A DNA stretch of 64,000 nt from Meandrina meandrites (Eukaryota; Cnidaria; Anthozoa; Scleractinia; Meandrinidae). The notes under the pieces are model-generated. The model was not told the origin of the DNA. It did no database searches and was given only the letters and a program-made list of their open reading frames with translations. The translations under genes were made by a program, and so were the position numbers. The stretch spans positions 3,524,501-3,588,500 of the forward strand of contig OY855908.1 in assembly GCA_963693305.1 (NCBI GenBank), read 5' to 3'. Shown one piece after another: positions 11,001 to 21,735 of this stretch; the first letter of the stretch is position 1, and each line of letters opens with the position of its first letter.

Positions 11001-14000
11001 TCAACATTCCCGCCCGAAATGCCAAACCGGCCGGGCGCAATGGCGCAACCACTACACCACCACGTTGATCCGCCAAATCCCCGAAAAATTAAATTATATA
11101 AGGTGACTTTCTCAACTGTTACATCTAAATACTCAATAATACTCAATACTCATAACCACTTCATGCTACATGCTACAGAAACCAGACCGGAGACTAGACT
11201 AAAGAAATTCACTTACTGTCTGTGGGGTACTTGTCTTGAGAACTACCATTAAATTAACAGTCATACCTAAGTGTTGTTGATGAGGGTTTATGATGAATTC
11301 AGCCAAGGACTGCGACAGCTTGGGGTAAATAGAACGAAGAATGAATGCATCCATTGTACCTTTGGAAAAAACCTGCGAACAAAAAAAAAATACAATAAAC
11401 ATATTCAGTTAACAAACAGCGTCGTTGGTCGTTGCCAGTAGACAGTTTTTTTTTTGTTATAAATTGATTTTTGATATCTATTTGTTGGTTTTCTCATTTT
11501 TTGACCAATCAAAAACCACATTAGTCTGACTGGGAGGAGGAGAAGTCACAGTGGTCACGTGTCGATAAATTACTCGTGCGTTTGTCGACTCTTTGATTGG
11601 TCGAGAAAGCCAAAGAGCTTGAGTGAATTCAAACAGTATCGTCATAACACTGAAAAACACAGAGCGTGTACCGGATGGGATTGAAAACGTGCGAAAACAA
11701 ATCATCACTGCAAAGCATTCTTAGTTTAGATGAATCTGTAAAAGCGCTAAAGTTCCGAATTTTAAGACAGGATATTATACAATATAACTAAATATAAATT
11801 GATGTTTGCAAAAGATTTTAGCCATTTGCGTTGTTTCCATCAGTAATCATGGTCACTTCTTAATATGTTCCTGTCATTTGTGAGGAACTGTTCGGTATTT
11901 GTGAGTTTTCCATGACTTTGATAGGTTTTTCGGCTCCTCGAAAACATGCAAAAAAATGTTAACAGCTTTCCTTGGCGGTAGCCAGTAAACACTCAAATGT
12001 ACCTTGGTCCAAGGTTCTAGGATCATCTTTGCAGAAGGGTCCGAGGGATGCCAGTTGGTGAGGGCTGATGCTAGCTTGAACCTGATTGGTGCATACAGGG
12101 GCTCAAGTTGATCACCTAGAAATGAACCGAAATTATCACCCTCTGGACAAGGTTAGAACTGAAGGCTGGTGCAATATAAAACAAACAGTCCACAAAATTG
12201 TTATTTCATCTTTATCATTTATTTACCGAGCTTGAAATTTACCGTTTTCTTTATCTACAAGGATGTTGTCTTGATGTAAAAACAAATTCTCATAACTAAC
12301 ATTAAAAGAAATGTATGGCAAGAGTAAGGAGAATTAACACTTTGATTTAGCAACTGAAGAACATACCCATAAGAGGAAGCCAAGGATGTATCCATGCATG
12401 GACAGGAACAGTGTCTGTTAATGGATTCCACGCATCAACTTCTGCCTGAAAGAGAAAAAATATATTGACATTGATAAAACGCAATTTGTGTTGATCTGAA
12501 TTAACATTAATATTTTGCCGATCATTACAGTAAACTGGGGCGAGAGTAGTGCGTGAAGGCTCATGGTTTGATGGTTTGAAAAGAGTCCGTTGAGAAACTT
12601 GTGACATTCTACAGTCAGACTTTTATTTATTTATTTCAGTATTGTTGTTAAAGCTTAATATAAAAACCTTAAAGCCCCAAAGGTTGCGCCATGGCATTTG
12701 TGGGGGGTGCACGGTCCCTATTTTTCCCTATAGCAGTTTTTAGGGTTTACGTGTCCGGCTGTGGCGCTTGTAGGTTATTGATGTATCTTTATCCACGTTT
12801 AATGTATCTTATTGACATGTCAGTAAATGCTTATCTTGGGCCTGGCTGACCGACGCGCCCATGCCCCATAGCCGTGTTGTGTGTTTGATTGTGTAGTGAA
12901 GGCAAAATATGTAGATGGCGTCATGTGATGTCAAGTTAGAACATGACTGACCTGCAGACGAGGCAGAACTAACTGATGTTTGATGTTTTCCATGATCCAT
13001 GGAGGGAGGACTGGTGCCCAGGTATTGATCAAGTTAAGCATTACATCATAGTTGCGACAACTCCATGAACTGAAAATAAAATGTGCAAAGATATGATGGA
13101 GATTGCCAAAACAAGATGCATTAGTGATATTATAGGAGTTGTTTTATGATAGGTCATTTCCAAGTTGCTGTTTGCCACAGTTTGAAAATGGGTCCTTGGG
13201 TGACACCATTCAAAAGAAACAACTTTGAGTTGCATGAAAGTGAATGTGCAGGTGAAACATGTTTTCATATTAATGGTTTCGACGAAGACTTGTTTTCAAT
13301 TTGACACAGAGGTAACTCTGAAATGGCCTATTTGCTGGTAAAACACATTCTACACAAAGCAAATGAGAAATTCAGTAAACACAGGTGAGAACTCCAAAAG
13401 CAACAGAAAAAGAATTGCACTAGTCACTGAAGTTATTACAGCTACTATAAAACAACAGCACCACAAATGTACGATAAGTGGGACAGCTGCCATGTCAATG
13501 CAAAAAGTAAAAAGAGTAAGGAACATACCACACTGCGGAACGAAGGAACGGCATCCAGACCTCCCACACAAGCCGGTCATACATCTTCATTCTTACAAAA
13601 ACAACAATGGAATATTAGTTTTTTTTAATTGTTACTTATAATTATTATTATTACTATAAGAACGTATCTGGTTTGAAATTATTTCTTTCAATAAGATTTG
13701 GCTAAGACAAATGCAGACATATTTGACTGCAACTTCTGCCAATCTATCTCACAAAGATTATTCAGTAAATGTCAATCAATTACTTGAAACAAGTGTCCAA
13801 AAAGGAGTCACAAGTTTTAATATGCGTATTGAATAGAGTTATTAGCTGGCTAGCCAAACAGCCTTGCAAGTTTAGGCTTAGTTTAGGTGCATGCTAGTTC
13901 TGCAAAACAATGCCTGAAATTCAGTACTCCAAGTAAACAACAAGACTTGCATTGGCAGGCCAAACGTCAGAAAACTGGCATTGACTTGCATGCAAATTTT

Positions 14001-15255
14001 ATCTTGTTGAAAGTGAACTGATAGTCACTACATTACTGCATCAGTGCTAGCGAATGCTAGTCCTTGCTTATTTAAGTCGTCAGTCAACTCAAGCTGGAAC
14101 CTTGTGAAACTCCTTTAACTAAATTGAAACTGTTTGCTTATTGGGTGAATTTTCAATATATAATGCTACAAAATGTGAACAATGAACTTATCGGCTACAA
14201 GATGCACCCATTTGTACATACTTTTCTTCTCCATGTGCTAGTCCTTGATTCAGTGTCAGTGTGAAAGCAGAGTTTTCAGCCTCTTTCCTCTGAAGTATTT
14301 CCTGCCATCTGATCATCATCTCCAATCCAAGAGATGGATTGAGAAGAGGGTTCCATCCTTGAAAATGATTTCTCAGCTACGCATACAAAAAAGAGAAAAA
14401 ACGAAAAATTTAATTATTTGTTACAGCCATATGTTGCGCACACAGGCAAACAGGGAAACATTCGTGTCCACAACAATGTATCCTTGTTTGCCACCACCTT
14501 TAAAATCAATATTTTAACTCAGTAAAGGCCATGTGCAAACTGTTTGACAGAGGGGACGGGAGGGCAGAAGCAAAATCTTCCCAACACCTCTGCCAATGAT
14601 TGTAGCATTCAAATATTTCATACAATGTAAATAAAAAGCTCGAAAGCTTGTACTTTTTATATATTTTTAGCCAGAGATCGTTTTTAAATTTTAAAAAACA
14701 AAATTACTTACCAAAGAGAAAACAAGAGGTTCTGCTAGGGATGCCAAGTCATACATCTGCAAATTAACAAAAACACCATAACTTGTAAATTAATAAAGCT
14801 AAAAATATTTGCCCTAAAACATTGAGCAATGATTTAATGTGCAGCAAATAAAAGACGGATACTTGATAGCATGTGATACTGTCCTGAAGTCAAAAATGAT
14901 TCCAATCACCTTGAATTCCTCATAGTATTCTTCTTGCAAAGTATTAAAAATCTGTTCACACTTATCAAGTGTGAGCGCATCGTCATCTGGTGTCAGTGAC
15001 TGCTGTCGACAGCTGTGGTAATAAAAACGCAAAAGAATCCTTAGTATTAAAAACCTATATAAGGCTGAAATGTATTTAAAAAAAGGGTAGAGGTACTCCA
15101 TTGGTGAAAATGTCACACAGGATAGCTCTAAATATGGAGAACTTTTTAATCTCTTAGTGCTTTTAAGTAATACACTTTCACAAAACACATATTTACAACT
15201 GCATCACTAAGTGGTGGTTGGGTGCCTGAGACATCCAGGAGCCTCCACTTTTGGT

Positions 15256-15298
<43 letters not shown>

Positions 15299-18200
15299 TG
15301 GTAACCCAGTGTAAGGGTAAGACAGGCACCCATCACACTGATTAAACAGTGAAAAGAAAGGGAGGGAAGGGGGCCATCCTTGAAGATGTGCTCCCACACA
15401 AAACGCTCACTGTAAACACTATCCCTTTAATGGCTGCCAACACTCCTCAGTCTGAGCACACGTGGAATCCTGGCACGTGAACATATCAAAACACCGCTGA
15501 CCAGCAAGGGAATGCATGCACTCTTTGTTGTTAACTCCATTAAATTGCATTTAACTGCGTTTATAAAATAGCAAATGTGGTGGATGGATAACTTGTAAAA
15601 TGTAAAGTCACCTTGTTTTCTTGTTCATAAAAATAATCATTTAATGGTCATCATTTACCATCTAGATAGGGGGGGGGGGCTTAAAAAAGAAGGGTAGCTA
15701 AATAGAGCTTTTACAGTAAATGGGTCATTTCAACATTGAGTCCCAGGTAACAGTTGTCATGGTGACAGTAATTTTTTTGCACTATCATGAAAAGTTAATG
15801 TACTTTACTTAAAAAAAAACACATACCTATCAATCATATTGATAACTTCCATCAATCTTTTGATGTCTTTTTCTTCTCGTTCTAACACTGTAGTGAGTTT
15901 CTCTTCTTCATGTTGAAGGTTAACCACAAGGTCTCGCTCAAATTTCAACCTGGCAGGTTAACAAAGAGTTTACAACAGCTAACGAAGGAAGCAGTTTGAG
16001 CACATGATAACTTGTAGATATGTATAACAAAGGAAAACAGTCCTATCAGTCCCATCAAAATTAATTAAATTTTCATACTAGTTTCCTATCATGCTTTTTT
16101 CAACATTTAAGAGACAGAATCTCTCCTCATTCAGGTGATGTATAATTAAGTACCAGCATATAAAGCAAATAGCCTATTCCCACATGCATCATAATATTAT
16201 TTTAAGTAATATTATCTGCGATGATCATGCAATAACAACTTACTGTCTGTCTGTTTGAATGATGTCTGTCTCAGCCATGTCAATCAGGAGATTTAAGTTG
16301 TATGTCAATTCTGGCATAGCAAAGGATGCCTCTGCATCTCGAACTGAAAATAAATTAAACAAAAATTAAATCAACCTTTGATCCTCAAGAGACATCAACA
16401 TCACATTTCACCTTCAATTAGTATTCCTTGACAATTCTTTGAGTGAGAAATTAATTTCACAAAATTAATGTAGTTATGATTAGCAGAAAATATCATAATG
16501 TTTGTAAAAGGAGAAAAAGTACAGTTGCATGTCTTGTAAGCGGCCATCACTGGGTGTGTCTGTTGCGGTTCAATTTTATCCTTGGTTCTAATTTTATTTT
16601 CCTTTGTTTTTAACTCATTATCACACATTACATACATTACCATACCCAAAAACAAAGGAAAATAAAATTTGAACCAAGGATAAAATTGAACCACAACATA
16701 CATGCTGATACTTGTATTATCTTGTTCAATAGACAACTGTCAGGGTTACAAGCTCTTGGAATGACAACACATCCTGTAGAATTTTCTAGGTTGTAGCAAC
16801 GAAATTGAAAACAAGTATGTGAAAAATTCATAAAAAAATAACAGTAAGTTACCTAATGTGGTTGGAGGGACTTCTCCTGGCTTGGCATGTTGTTGAGCTA
16901 TGGAGCCATAACCTGTTAGGATCTTGGTTTCTGGTCCAGTCATGTCGACAACCTGCAAACAAACAAACAAACAAACAACAAATTGGAAACAAGTTTTATT
17001 AATAATAATTATAATACTCAAAGCAAATTATTACTGAATGATAAAGATGAAGTGTCCATTTGTCATGAGCATGGAACAAAAAAAAAATCTGAGTCCCTGA
17101 CAGGAATTGAGCCCATGGCCTCCCGGATACCAGTTGGGCGCTCTAACCACTGAGCTATGAGACACTTGGTGAGCTAGGCCATTTACTAGGTTTATATGTG
17201 ACACGCGTCCTACATACTGCTAGGATCAGCAATGTTACCAGTTACATGTACTGTTCAGATTGGTTTTATGTGTTAATTTGACTCGAGTGTTATAATCACA
17301 ACTATAGCATGATGATATCAACAGGAAAGACAAGGGTTCTCAGTTTTTACTGCATTTCCTGAGGGGGGTTATGAGACTTATTCTAGAGTGACATTTTATA
17401 CAGAAGGTATGGCACTACACGTCAGCACTGGTTTGCAGTATAATCACATTAGGCTGTGACAAGGTTGTTTTTATCCTTTATTGCCATCATGAAAGAAATA
17501 ATATTCTTTAAAAATTCATAACTACCTTTATTTTACTGTGCTTCAGAGATATTGATGGTCCCTTTTTAGTTCCTCCAGAAGCCTGCAAAAAAAAATGGAT
17601 TTAATGTGAACTCGACATTGTTTTAAGTGTAAAACAGCACTATGTTGTACCCGTACTCATATAGAAAATATAACTTCAGCACAAGCTCTAAATAAATTTG
17701 TTATTAAAGCATAGAAAGACAGCATCTGTACCTTGACTTCATCTGCAGTTTTGTAAACATACTTTGGTTTTGAATATCCCTGTGAAAGAAATTAAAAGAA
17801 CACTGTAGTCCATGGTTATTGAACAAATGACAAATGTTGTTATGACAATGGTAGCTTTTTTACTTCCTTCACATGCATGTGGTGTACTAACTGTATTCTG
17901 ACTATAAACCAGTGAGAGTTGAATAATAATAAGCACTTGTCTACTGCAATTTATATCATGCCATAGAAAATACAGCCAATTAGAATACAGGAAAGCCGTT
18001 GTATATTTGACGGTATTCAACCCAACCTTCCCATCATGCGCTGCGGTCTTGTTCTCGACGAAATTTAGTCAGCGTATTTTCTATGGCATGGTATAAAAAA
18101 GTTACACAACACTTTCTCGTGGTATACTATGGAATGTCCCACTTGTCACTTGCATTTTCTTCATATACACACTCGCCTAAAGGCTTGTGTGTATACGAAG

Positions 18201-21200
18201 AAAATACAAGTGACTCATGGGATATTCCATAGTATACCACTCGAAAGCGTTGCATAATGTATGTATTGAATGTATCCTGGAAGAAAAAGAAAGCTGATTC
18301 ATGGGGTTAGGAGGATAGCACGTGAATATTTGTTCCAAAGCATTTTTTTGATTTTGTGGCATATTTTAACACAATACCTCTTCTGTTTTCTTCCACTGTT
18401 GAAGTTGTTCTTTAAATTTTTCTTCCTCCTCTTCCTCTTCGTCGTAATTAGGTCGTAACTGTGTACAAGAAATAATCAACAACTAATTAATTATAATTAA
18501 CAATCAACTCCTCTTTAGAAATGAAGTCAGTTTAACATCAGTCAATTTGTGTTAACTTCACCTTCTCAGTTTTGCTTCTGTTACTACAACAGACATAACT
18601 TGTTGATTTTGACCTATTTTCAATGGTTGCTTTGAATTTTGACACTTCAGCATATTATGTATTGATATTAACTACATGTGGATTGAACTGAAAACTTCTG
18701 TGTTAAATATTCTCTTTGAGTAGCTTGTACCTGACACCTATAAATAATGGTTTCATTGTGTTTTACTGATCTTTCCACATAATATTTAAGTTGAATGTTA
18801 TCATCGTTACATACCTCTTGAGCTTTCTTGGTTCTCTCTGGACCATAACTACCCAATGCTCCACGACCTTCACGTTTGAAAGCTTCAACTGGAAACACAA
18901 TTCCCTGTCCTTCTTTGCCCAGACCTTTGCCTGGTTCATAACCCATCTAAAATGTAACACAGAATTATGTGATTATGCAGGGTTCTAAAACACTATTAAG
19001 GGCTGATAAGTAGTAATTTTCCAAACTTTTTATTTCACCTGTTGAAGCATTTTCATTCCAAATCCTTTTGTGTGTTTTTCAAAAGCTCCAAATTCCCTAC
19101 AAAAGCAAACAAAAAAATGAACAAACAAACTGTAACATGGAAATGTATGCAGCCTAAAGTTATGGTAAACAGCCTAATACTGGTCTCTTATAGCTAGAAT
19201 TAGAAAGTTTCACATCAGCAAAACTCAGTCCTTTAAGACTGTCAGTCGAGTACTTTTTATATCAACTCATTCTTACTTTCCAGTCTTCCGAAGCTTGTTA
19301 GCAAACATTTGTGACCCTGGAAAAAAACACAAAGATCACGTACATACATGTATGTATTGAAAATCAATATGGCTACAACTTCAAACAGCACAGGTTTTGT
19401 ATTTTTATTTCCTGGAATAAATCCTTTGTGGTCAAGACATCATTTCTGGGATTGTCGGCAACAAACAGCACTATTACAGTACATCTACACAACCAGCTTC
19501 CTTTTACACCAAAGCTTAGCCTCTTCTTTACAAATGTTCAATTGCCAAAAATGTAACTTCACTCTTAATACCTGCCAAAGGTTTCATAGACAGGTTGTCA
19601 AATTTCTCCATATTTTGGTCAATTTTTGAGAATTTTGGGACCTTCATCAAGTTTAGAAGATGAATTGGCTGATCTTTCTATTTTTGGCTAGCCTTTTGAG
19701 GGGGTGATAGGAGGTACAATGTACCTTCCGTCAAAATAGGTGATTTCCCAGATTTAGAATTTTGGTTGGCATCCTTTAATATTGACCTGGTAAATGTATC
19801 TAGGCTTACCAAGTGATCCAACCTCCTTTTTGACTCCTGTGCTTTTGAACAACTTCTTATCTCTGACCACAGGAGAATTTCTTCCAGATCCAGGACCTTT
19901 CTCGCTAGCACTGCTCCCAACACTAGCAGCATCTACAAGACACACAAAAAATCCTACCACTTTATGCCAGGGTTGACACTAATTTTTCATGAAGACAGGG
20001 GAGTAAAAAAGTAGCTGGGGGACAAAATGATGTATTTTTCACTTTCCAGTAGTATTGTTTCAAAGAACCCGGGCCTCCAACTCGTAGTAGCTGGGGAAAT
20101 TCCCCCGCCCCGCCCCGTCCCTAAGTGACAGCTCTGATATCCAAACCTCTCAACAAAGAGCAAAAGAAGACATGCATGCAGGCTATAACCTGGGGTATCT
20201 CTGTTGAAAGATGAAAATTCACCATCAGGATTCACCATCGGGGAAGAGGAATTTGTAAAATTCTAATTGCAGATTGTCAACTAACGAAACTATAAGATCC
20301 CCCTCTCTAACCTTGTGCTACACAGTTTGGGAAGTGATTGTGCTTGTACACACTGAGTTTCAAGTTTACCCTTGGTACAAATTGCTATTTTCTCACATTG
20401 TCGTGTAACTGACTCATTCCCAGAAGTCTTCGTACAGCACACAGTGAAAGGGGAGTAGGGGAGCAAGGCGTGATGTACATATCATGCCAACTCTCTCAGA
20501 TTATCCGGGAGTATCCCTGATACAGAACAAATCTTCCTGTCTCCTGTATGGGTCATCAATCTCCCGGATATGAAGGAAAATGCTTGAAATACTAGTTTTT
20601 ACCCTTTTTGGCCGATTTTGGGAGGAGATTTTGAAATAATTGATTTTTGTGTGTGAATCAGCAGAGCTCTATTTTAAACTCTGTTTTGAGGATTGAGAAG
20701 AGGTATCTCGACGCAAATTAGCGGTCTGCCGGATTTCAATTCTTTTAGGTTGGCATCTCTGGTGATGGGAAGGGAGAAAGCGAAAGATGACTGGCGAGAT
20801 CTATGGCAAATCTTGTTTTGAAATCCTCTTCTCCCTTCCCATCACCCCTTGCACACCACCTTGTACTGTGCACTTTTGCAAGAAGACAACTGGAGACTAG
20901 TCAGGTGGTGTTTGGCAAAGTGACCTTGCACCTTGCCCGATTACTTCCTAAACTGTACTTCACTCTAACGACTATTACATGTACTTAATTCTTTAAGTAG
21001 CAACAAGCAAGCCTACCATCATCTTCAGTCTTGTCCTTGCCTTTCTGTACAACGCCGCCACTGACAAAATTCAGTGGTTTGGAATAGTCTTTCTTCCTTC
21101 TCCCCGAAAATCCGCCTGATCTTTCATCATCATCTGAGTCTTTCTCCGCCCACATGCCATAAATTGCTTCTTCTTTGGTCATTTTTCGTCTTCTAAAGCC

Positions 21201-21269
21201 CAAACCGAACCCTTCCATAAGATCATAGTCAGTAATCTCAAAATCTTCAACTTCCACGTCGTCATCCAT
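5044..21269 (-). CDS. TFIP11: TFIP11 (tuftelin-interacting protein 11 / STIP, yeast Ntr1 homologue), 836 aa, 26 coding exons
   Basis: G-patch spliceosome factor; in the family it recruits and activates DHX15 to disassemble the intron-lariat spliceosome in the nucleus. Coding exons (minus strand, given 3' to 5'): 5044-5217, 8752-8823, 9021-9069, 9501-9612, 10249-10307, 10640-10692, 10792-10886, 11267-11372, 12003-12115, 12367-12445, 12952-13069, 13529-13591, 14222-14376, 14712-14756, 14910-15012, 15827-15949, 16244-16343, 16853-16952, 17526-17582, 17732-17779, 18378-18458, 18815-18946, 19039-19096, 19277-19316, 19810-19932, 21017-21269. Phases fit at every junction; the sum is 2511 nt. The start ATG 21267-21269 begins [17 protein letters not shown], the acidic TIP_N region. 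The G-patch is near residues 140-190 ([19 protein letters not shown]). A charged linker follows, then the long C-terminal GCFC-type region ([39 protein letters not shown]) and a C-terminus with [15 protein letters not shown]. The intron 10308-10639 uses a GC donor. The last intron (5218-8751) hosts a GPCR gene on the opposite strand. Confidence 0.95.
5218..6646. other. Last TFIP11 intron, left part: no gene; pogo-type repeat fragments
   Basis: This is intronic on the minus strand and lies upstream of the nested GPCR on the plus strand. Words such as ACCATTAAGCGGC, TTAGCGGCC, GAAGCGGCCACC and AATTAAGCGGTCAC at about 6098-6460 are of the kind found inside the pogo-like MITE at 32300-32835, so 6080-6460 is probably an old relic of that family. 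A GTGGGGTGGG tract lies near 5308-5355. No promoter element for the GPCR could be identified with confidence. Confidence 0.4.
6647..7594 (+). CDS. Intronless rhodopsin-like (class A) GPCR, 315 aa, nested in a TFIP11 intron
   Basis: Seven-transmembrane receptor; ligand unknown. ATG 6647 (context AACATGG) was chosen; an in-frame TTG lies 9 nt upstream but is not an ATG. The N-terminus has two N-glycosylation sequons (NIT, NVT). TM1 carries [10 protein letters not shown] (Asn1.50), TM2 [10 protein letters not shown] (Asp2.50), the TM3 end CERLVAI in place of DRY, TM4 a Trp (AVWAFSF), TM6 MLSFLPMG in place of CWxP, and TM7 [11 protein letters not shown] (NPxxY) followed by a helix-8-like tail. 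The usual Cys at the TM3 start and its partner in extracellular loop 2 are not visible. Third intracellular loop is short and basic/acidic ([11 protein letters not shown]). It resembles the large set of orphan intronless cnidarian receptors, loosely melanocortin/adenosine-like. A candidate AATAAA is at 7709-7714. It lies antisense to TFIP11, between its last two exons. Confidence 0.9.
   Translation: MAKLSGSNITNVTTMTTEGNARSVALEVSFIITIIINGISCPFTVLLNVLVIMAVKRRPRLQSNTNILLASLAATDVLTGLAVQTSFIAWKSCLLLDSINTQMFKDLHNFFIRAFSVCSSLHLMLVTCERLVAIKFTLYYHNIVTKQNIKVAVIAVWAFSFLSEVIRVILFNLTKYMQNLLVSLAMIFCVLFIVLAYIILFHETRRHEKKIKSQQLPQEEVETFAKETKALKTTVFVVSAVMLSFLPMGVMLLLNVTGLMKKVGSEVLAILSPLVRTCAMLNSLLNPLIYCLRQKEMRNFVLRASCRKAVEPAMN
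7595..8472. repeat. GPCR 3' flank with a duplicated hairpin motif
   Basis: Intronic for TFIP11, with no coding region. Two copies of a short unit occur: ATAACATGGTGCCTTTGGCT with ACTAGGCACAAAAAG at about 8020-8060, and ATAACATAGTGCCTTGGGCT with ACTAGGCACAAAAAGC at about 8207-8255. Each can pair GTGCC with GGCAC. The spacer is AATTG/TAATTA-rich. Probably two relics of one repeat family. Confidence 0.45.
8473..8691. mobile_element. MITE with TIR CCATTAGTTAGAACTGG
   Basis: CCATTAGTTAGAACTGGTCGG near 8483-8503 is matched by its inverted copy CCGGCCAGTTCTAACTAATGG near 8652-8672, and the similarity extends outward (GGGCGTTTA versus AAAGAAAAGCGCC). It ends about 60 bp from the splice donor of TFIP11 exon 8752-8823. 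No coding content. Confidence 0.65.
9180..9460. repeat. Repeat with AAGCGCCGC motifs and inverted CTAAGA words
   Basis: GATTAAGCGCCGCCTCCGAT, TTAAACGCCGC and GATAAGCGCCGC recur within 9190-9280. Further on, ACTTCTCTAAGAGGGAC (about 9389) faces GTCCGTCTTAGAGAGAG (about 9428). This looks like overlapping relics of two non-autonomous elements in a TFIP11 intron. Confidence 0.4.
9926..10208 (-). mobile_element. tRNA-derived SINE, copy 1 of 3
   Basis: Read on the minus strand the element begins GGGAGACCTGGTGACCTAAT at 10208. It contains an RNA polymerase III A-box-like TGACCTAATGGTTAGCG and a B-box-like GGTTTCAAGCCC, then a tail domain (AAATGGGTACCGG, TGCGATGGACTAGCATCCC) ending near CGCAGACTTA. 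Copies with the same order occur at 25842-26127 and 60164-60480, all on the minus strand and all inside introns of minus-strand genes. Confidence 0.75.
10640..10640 (-). other. GC-AG splice donor in TFIP11
   Basis: The exon ends CAATG at 10640 and the intron begins GCAAGTAAC (10639 downward). It joins exon 10249-10307 as TG|G, giving [10 protein letters not shown], which aligns with the conserved KWYLGWKSMF of vertebrate TFIP11. Using the nearby GT instead would break the frame. ATG|GCAAGT is the standard context for the rare GC donor class. Confidence 0.85.
14447..14508. repeat. Fragment of the GTTTGCCACCACC repeat
   Basis: GGCAAACAGGGAAACATTCG...CTTGTTTGCCACCACCTTTA matches the right portion of the complete element at 49721-49913. 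It lies in the TFIP11 intron next to exon 14222-14376. Confidence 0.5.
16561..16698. repeat. 138-bp inverted repeat in a TFIP11 intron
   Basis: The left arm TGTTGCGGTTCAATTTTATC and so on is matched by GATAAAATTGAACCACAACA at the right. Arms are about 50 bp with a CCTTTGTTTTT / AAAAACAAAGG inner end and a roughly 36-bp loop. It would form a stable hairpin in TFIP11 pre-mRNA. Confidence 0.7.
17090..17165 (-). mobile_element. tRNA-like sequence / SINE head
   Basis: On the minus strand it reads GTCTCATAGCTCAGTGGTTA, then GAGCGCCC, an anticodon-arm-like region and GGGCTCAATTCCTG. The A-box is near consensus, but the B-box has CTCAATTCC instead of GTTCGAATCC. An A-rich run (about 17079-17088) follows. 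The damaged T-arm argues for a tRNA-derived SINE or tRNA pseudogene rather than a working tRNA. Confidence 0.55.
18107..18252. repeat. 146-bp foldback in a TFIP11 intron
   Basis: The left arm CAACACTTTCTCGTGGTATA and the right arm TATACCACTCGAAAGCGTTG are inverted copies, continuing through CTATGGAAT / ATTCCATAG to a centre ACTCGCCTAAAGGCTTGTG. A second inverted pair, CATGCCATAGAAAATAC near 17955 and GTATTTTCTATGGCATG near 18074, frames a neighbouring stretch. Same general design as the foldbacks at 4458 and 32901. Confidence 0.7.
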
Positions 21270-21560
21270 TTTCAAAGATTCAAAACTCGCCAAATAATAA
21301 ATAATTGTAGAAGAAATTCTGAAGCCTCGTGTCAAAGTCAGAAATAGTTTAACAACATGAAAACTGTTGGAAAATAAGCGTTTTCGAAACGACGTCCTCG
21401 TCCGCCATCTTTTGCGCAGAATTTGTGACGCCTACGGTATAGTGTTTCTCCGCTGTTTACGAACGTTGGCTCAAGCACCTCAACGTGACTGTGTCGCGAT
21501 CGGGGCCGGGGAGGATGGGGAGCAGTCAAGGGGAGCAGTCGGTGGGGAAAAATTGTAAAT
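21270..21560 (-). promoter_or_regulatory. TFIP11 5' UTR / promoter region
   Basis: The sequence upstream of the TFIP11 ATG is GC-richer than its surroundings. At about 21402-21411 the minus strand reads AAGATGGCGG, the classic YY1-type element common at housekeeping 5' ends. If transcribed, its ATG (21406-21408) opens a roughly 20-codon upstream ORF that ends before the TFIP11 start. No TATA box is evident. The transcription start site is unknown. Confidence 0.45.
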
Positions 21561-21569
21561 TACACCATC

Positions 21570-21735
21570 CAGTGGTAGATCCAGACCTTGAACTAAGTAG
21601 GGGCCCTTTTTGTGTGTGTACACCCAATAAAATTTTAGCAGGGGGAAATCGTTAAAAGAATGTCTTTTATCAAAAATAAGGAGGGGCCCAGTCCCCCACC
21701 CCCAGGCCCCTCCCCTATATCCGCCACTGCCAACA
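21570..21735. mobile_element. MITE with TIR CAGTGGTAGATCCAG / ATATCCGCCACTG
   Basis: The left end CAGTGGTAGATCCAGACC and right end TATATCCGCCACTGCC are inverted copies. The interior contains a G/C-rich GGGGCCC region. The same family is seen at 31145-31308 (CAGTGGCGGATCCAG). Confidence 0.65.

Noticed and set aside
17090..17165. Functional tRNA gene on the minus strand
   Set aside because: T-arm B-box is damaged and acceptor pairing is poor; called a tRNA-derived relic.
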